Positions 36,410 through 39,134 of a stretch of DNA of 39,134 nucleotides are shown in pieces. The notes below the pieces were generated by a model. That model was given only the letters and a program-made list of their open reading frames with translations. It was not told where the DNA came from and did no database searches. Location: assembly GCA_934746015.1 (NCBI GenBank), contig CAKVEW010000031.1, positions 1-39,134 on the forward strand, read 5' to 3'. The stretch is from an uncultured Clostridium sp. Its GTDB lineage: Bacteria; Bacillota; Clostridia; Clostridiales; Clostridiaceae. Positions within the stretch are counted from its first letter, which is position 1, and each line of letters starts with the position of its first letter. Position numbers and translations under genes: made by a program.

Positions 36410-37156
36410 ATGGGGAAAGCTTATGAAAAAGAATATGAATTACATTATTATGATGTAGATAAGAATTTAAAGGGGAATATGTCAACTATAATAAATATAT
36501 TATCTGATATAGGAACAAAGCAATCTGAAGAATTAGGATCAGGTATGAAGGAATTAATGAAAGAAAATATGACGTGGGTATTTTATAATTATCATGTAAA
36601 GATATTTAGAAATCCTATGTATGGAGAAAAGTTGAAAGTAAAAACTGAGCCTGTAGGATTTAAAAAATTCTATGCATTAAGAAATTATGAAATAAAAGAT
36701 AGTCATGGAAATGTTATAGTTACTGCAAATGCTATATTTTTATTAATTAATTTAGAAAAAAGAAGGATGATGAGAATTCCAGAAGCACAATATGAAGTCT
36801 ATGGTGTTGAAGGCGATATGAAGGGTGAATTTAAATTACCTAGAATAGAAGCAATTGATAAATATAAGTATGAAGATACCTTTAAGGTTAGATATAGTGA
36901 CATAGATTCAAATCAACATGTTAATAATACAAAATATGTTGATTGGGCTATTGAAACTTTACCAGAAGATATAGTAGATAATTATTCTTTGGACGAAATA
37001 AGGGTTACATTTGAAAAAGAATGTAGATATGGCGAAACTATTAATGTATATACTGATATAAGAGAGCAGGAAGATGGATCATTAATAAGTGTACATAAGA
37101 TAGAAACCTTAGACAAAAAAGAACTAACTAGACTGATAGGTTGTTGGAAGAGATAA
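36410..37156 (+). CDS. Acyl-ACP thioesterase
   Basis: Double hotdog-fold enzyme (248 aa) releasing fatty acids from acyl carrier protein. The first hotdog (about 1-140) contains TWVFYNYHVKIFRNPMYGE. The second begins near 150 with DIDSNQHVNNTKYVDW at 164-179, carrying the Asn and His of the FatA/FatB catalytic site. AGGAGG precedes the ATG. It lies just after a weak terminator and may be partly co-transcribed with the upstream membrane gene. Confidence 0.92.
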   Translation: MGKAYEKEYELHYYDVDKNLKGNMSTIINILSDIGTKQSEELGSGMKELMKENMTWVFYNYHVKIFRNPMYGEKLKVKTEPVGFKKFYALRNYEIKDSHGNVIVTANAIFLLINLEKRRMMRIPEAQYEVYGVEGDMKGEFKLPRIEAIDKYKYEDTFKVRYSDIDSNQHVNNTKYVDWAIETLPEDIVDNYSLDEIRVTFEKECRYGETINVYTDIREQEDGSLISVHKIETLDKKELTRLIGCWKR

Positions 37157-37214
37157 GAATATAAATAATTTCCATAATTCTGGGATGCAGGGAAATTATT
37201 CTCTTTAGATAGAT

Positions 37215-37290
37215 GAGAAAAAAATATAATGCCAGTGTGACTTTGAACTTGTTAGGTCACAGCTAGCATTATATTTTTCTCTCTTTTTTA
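37215..37290. terminator. Bidirectional terminator between thioesterase and flavoprotein
   Basis: GAGAAAAA-ATATAATGC (from 37215) pairs with GCATTATATTTTTCTC (to about 37281), and TGTGAC (37236-37241) pairs with GTCACA (37256-37261). T-rich ends occur in both directions. A smaller hairpin, AATAATTTCC with GGAAATTATT, lies just upstream (about 37165-37200). Confidence 0.8.
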
Positions 37291-38541
37291 TTTATTAAGA
37301 TTAGATGCAATATTTTTAGCTACCATGTGGCCAGAACTCCAGGCCCATTGAAGGTTAAATCCACCACAATCTCCATCAACATCCAAGATTTCACCACAAA
37401 AATATAGATTTTTCACTAGCTTAGATTCTAGTGTAGAAGAGTCTAATTCCTTAGTATCTATTCCTCCTATGGTAACTTGAGCTTGATTGAAACCATTAGT
37501 ATCAACACATTTAAATTTCCAAGACTTTAATGTATTAATTATATCTCTTTTATTATTCCAATCTAACTCATAACAAGGCATATGAAGGTTTGATATATTT
37601 GATGATTTTAATACTGTAGGGATTAATTTCTTATTAATAATACCTATAAGAGAATCTATAACTGGCCTGTGTGAAAACATAGCAAAATGGCCCTCAAGGA
37701 AGTTCTCAACATCACTAACATCTTCATTAGGCAACATATCTATTAAAACTTCAACATTTTTATTATTAAGTAAAGCCTTTGATGCATGGCCTGATATTTG
37801 AAGTATTGGCGGTCCTGAGATGCCGTAGTCTGTAAATAATATTTCTCCAAATTCCTTTCTTATAGCTTTTCCGTTAATTAATAAGGTAGCATATCCATCA
37901 AATTTTACTCCTGATATTGATTTTAAATAAGGATTATCTAATTTTAATTGGACTATTCCAGGAATAGTTTTTAAAACTGTATGACCTAAAGATTTTGCTA
38001 AATTATATCCTGATCCATCAGAGCCAGTTTTAACAGCTGATTTTCCTCCACAAGCTAAAATTAATTTATTACATGTGAATAACTTTTTTTCTTCATTACT
38101 TGTGGATAATTTAAAGTTTTTTCCTTTGTGGATATCTTTTACCTTGCAATCTGTGTATAAAGGGATACATCTATCTTCAATAGCAAATCTTAATATATCT
38201 ACCACTGAAGAGGCTTGAAGAGATTTAGGATACATTTTCCCATTCTTTAGCTCCACAATAGGAAGGCCAAGAGATAAGAAAAAGTTTTCTGTATCTTCAA
38301 CTCCAAAGCTAGATAAGGTTTTAGAGAAAAACCCTGAATTTTCACTATGGTATGAAAGAAAAGGGAATGAAATAGTTCTATTAGAAATATTACAACGTCC
38401 ATTTCCTGTAGTTAATATTTTCTTACCTATTCTATCAGTTCCTTCTATTATTGCTACATCTAATCCAAAATCTTTTGCAGTAATTGCAGCCATTAATCCT
38501 GATGCGCCTCCACCTATTATAATCAAATCATGATGAATCAT
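37288..38541 (-). CDS. HI0933/YhiN-type FAD-dependent oxidoreductase
   Basis: A 417-aa flavoprotein. The N-terminal dinucleotide-binding motif IIGGGASG is at 8-15, TGNGRCNISN is at 45-54, and the C-terminal FAD motif GEILDVDGDCGGFNLQWAWSSG is complete. This is the HI0933 family, annotated variously as BaiN-like or NAD(P)/FAD-dependent oxidoreductase; the substrate is unknown. AAGGAG precedes the ATG. It is a lone minus-strand gene pointing toward the origin. Confidence 0.92.
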   Translation of the reverse strand: MIHHDLIIIGGGASGLMAAITAKDFGLDVAIIEGTDRIGKKILTTGNGRCNISNRTISFPFLSYHSENSGFFSKTLSSFGVEDTENFFLSLGLPIVELKNGKMYPKSLQASSVVDILRFAIEDRCIPLYTDCKVKDIHKGKNFKLSTSNEEKKLFTCNKLILACGGKSAVKTGSDGSGYNLAKSLGHTVLKTIPGIVQLKLDNPYLKSISGVKFDGYATLLINGKAIRKEFGEILFTDYGISGPPILQISGHASKALLNNKNVEVLIDMLPNEDVSDVENFLEGHFAMFSHRPVIDSLIGIINKKLIPTVLKSSNISNLHMPCYELDWNNKRDIINTLKSWKFKCVDTNGFNQAQVTIGGIDTKELDSSTLESKLVKNLYFCGEILDVDGDCGGFNLQWAWSSGHMVAKNIASNLNK

Positions 38542-38714
38542 AATAAAACTCCTTAAAATATTATATTTTTAATTTAATCTCATATAATAGAATTATAATA
38601 TATTTCTAAAGAATATTTAACAAGTTTAATTTAGAGAAAGATCAATAAATTTCTAGGTTTTAAGTGATTTTATTAGTATGAATTTAAAAATAAAAAAAAA
38701 GTTGTGAAAAAGTG

Positions 38715-38743
38715 TTGACACTATATTAAAATTTATGTATTAT
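38715..38743 (+). promoter_or_regulatory. tRNA operon promoter
   Basis: TTGACA (38715-38720) and TATTAT (38738-38743) with a 17-bp spacer, preceded by an A-tract. The transcript begins with a GC-rich leader (about 38751-38785) before the first tRNA. Confidence 0.8.
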
Positions 38744-38800
38744 AGTTAATGTGCTCGCCGACAGAAAGGCAAGTACAGGCGACAAGCAAAAAAAGCATAT

Positions 38801-38875
38801 GGCTCCTTGGTCAAGCGGTTAAGACACCACCCTTTCACGGTGGTAACAGGGGTTCGATTCCCCTAGGAGTCACCA
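38801..38875 (+). tRNA. tRNA-Glu (anticodon TTC)
   Basis: Cloverleaf is complete: acceptor GGCTCCT with AGGAGTC, anticodon loop CTTTCAC, TTCGATTC T loop, and an encoded CCA at 38873-38875. It is identical to the fourth tRNA of the operon. Confidence 0.98.
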
Positions 38876-38879
38876 TTAT

Positions 38880-38955
38880 GGAAGCATAGCTCAGCTGGGA
38901 GAGCATCTGCCTTACAAGCAGAGGGTCACAGGTTCGATCCCTGTTGTTTCCACCA
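38880..38955 (+). tRNA. tRNA-Val (anticodon TAC)
   Basis: Acceptor GGAAGCA pairs with TGTTTCC, the anticodon loop is CTTACAA, and CCA is encoded (38953-38955). It starts four bases after tRNA-Glu ends. Confidence 0.98.
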
Positions 38956-38961
38956 TATAAT

Positions 38962-39038
38962 GGCTCAGTAGCTCAGTTGGTTAGAGTGCCGGCCTGTCAC
39001 GCCGGAGGTCGAGGGTTCGAGCCCCTTCTGAGTCGCCA
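38962..39038 (+). tRNA. tRNA-Asp (anticodon GTC)
   Basis: Acceptor GGCTCAG pairs with CTGAGTC, the anticodon loop is CTGTCAC, discriminator G, and CCA is encoded (39036-39038). Confidence 0.98.
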
Positions 39039-39061
39039 CTTTTAAGTTTAAAAAAGCATAT

Positions 39062-39134
39062 GGCTCCTTGGTCAAGCGGTTAAGACACCACCCTTTCACG
39101 GTGGTAACAGGGGTTCGATTCCCCTAGGAGTCAC
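39062..39134 (+). tRNA. tRNA-Glu (anticodon TTC), 3' end cut by window
   Basis: Same sequence as the first tRNA up to the first C of CCA, where the window ends. The 12 bases before it (AAAAAAGCATAT) are also the same as before the first copy. Confidence 0.95.

Overview
The window is the replication-origin segment of a low-GC, endospore-forming Firmicute, most likely Clostridium sensu stricto. I base this on the strongly AT-rich codon use and intergenic DNA, the order of the origin genes, and spore-former genes (a YyaC/DUF1256 protein and a LonC-type protease). I cannot name the species from sequence alone. Nearly everything is conserved core machinery. I see no phage, insertion sequence, CRISPR array or obvious island.

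Layout. Bases 1-60 are the 5' leader of an rRNA operon that runs leftwards out of the window, fed by a tandem promoter region (49-141). The left arm is on the minus strand: dnaA, dnaN, yaaA, recF, remB, gyrB, gyrA, ending in a strong terminator. The origin is bipartite. A DnaA-box cluster lies between dnaA and rpmH (9366-9722). A second cluster, with a textbook unwinding element (DnaA boxes, GC patch, DnaA-trios, AT-rich tandem repeat), lies between dnaA and dnaN (7733-7923). The right arm starts on the plus strand with rpmH-rnpA-yidD-yidC-jag, then mnmE-mnmG-rsmG, noc, soj-spo0J with two perfect parS sites, and a DUF4446 gene. Transcription therefore diverges from the origin, co-directional with replication.

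From 19.7 to 23 kb is a small block with minus-strand yyaC and a class V aminotransferase/cysteine desulfurase, divergent from DUF3343, an MscS channel and DUF951. From 23 to 31.7 kb comes rpsF-ssb-rpsR behind a probable S6:S18 autoregulatory leader, a MazG-like gene, gdpP, rplI, lonC, dnaB, a minus-strand degenerate Hsp20-like gene, and proC. From 31.8 to 38.5 kb are malic enzyme (minus), purA, a small envelope/stress pair (a coiled-coil membrane protein plus an lmo0937-type peptide), a polytopic membrane protein, an acyl-ACP thioesterase, and an HI0933-type flavoprotein (minus). The right end is a tRNA operon Glu-Val-Asp-Glu, cut off in the last CCA.

The most interesting signals are in regulatory DNA rather than new proteins. 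They are a 10-bp motif repeated four times upstream of dnaA, a terminator-like hairpin lying exactly between the soj Shine-Dalgarno and its start codon, a 14-bp perfect hairpin that buries the yyaC Shine-Dalgarno, a 29-bp direct repeat carrying both parS sites, and a duplicated element in the rRNA promoters. I found no convincing new multi-gene system.
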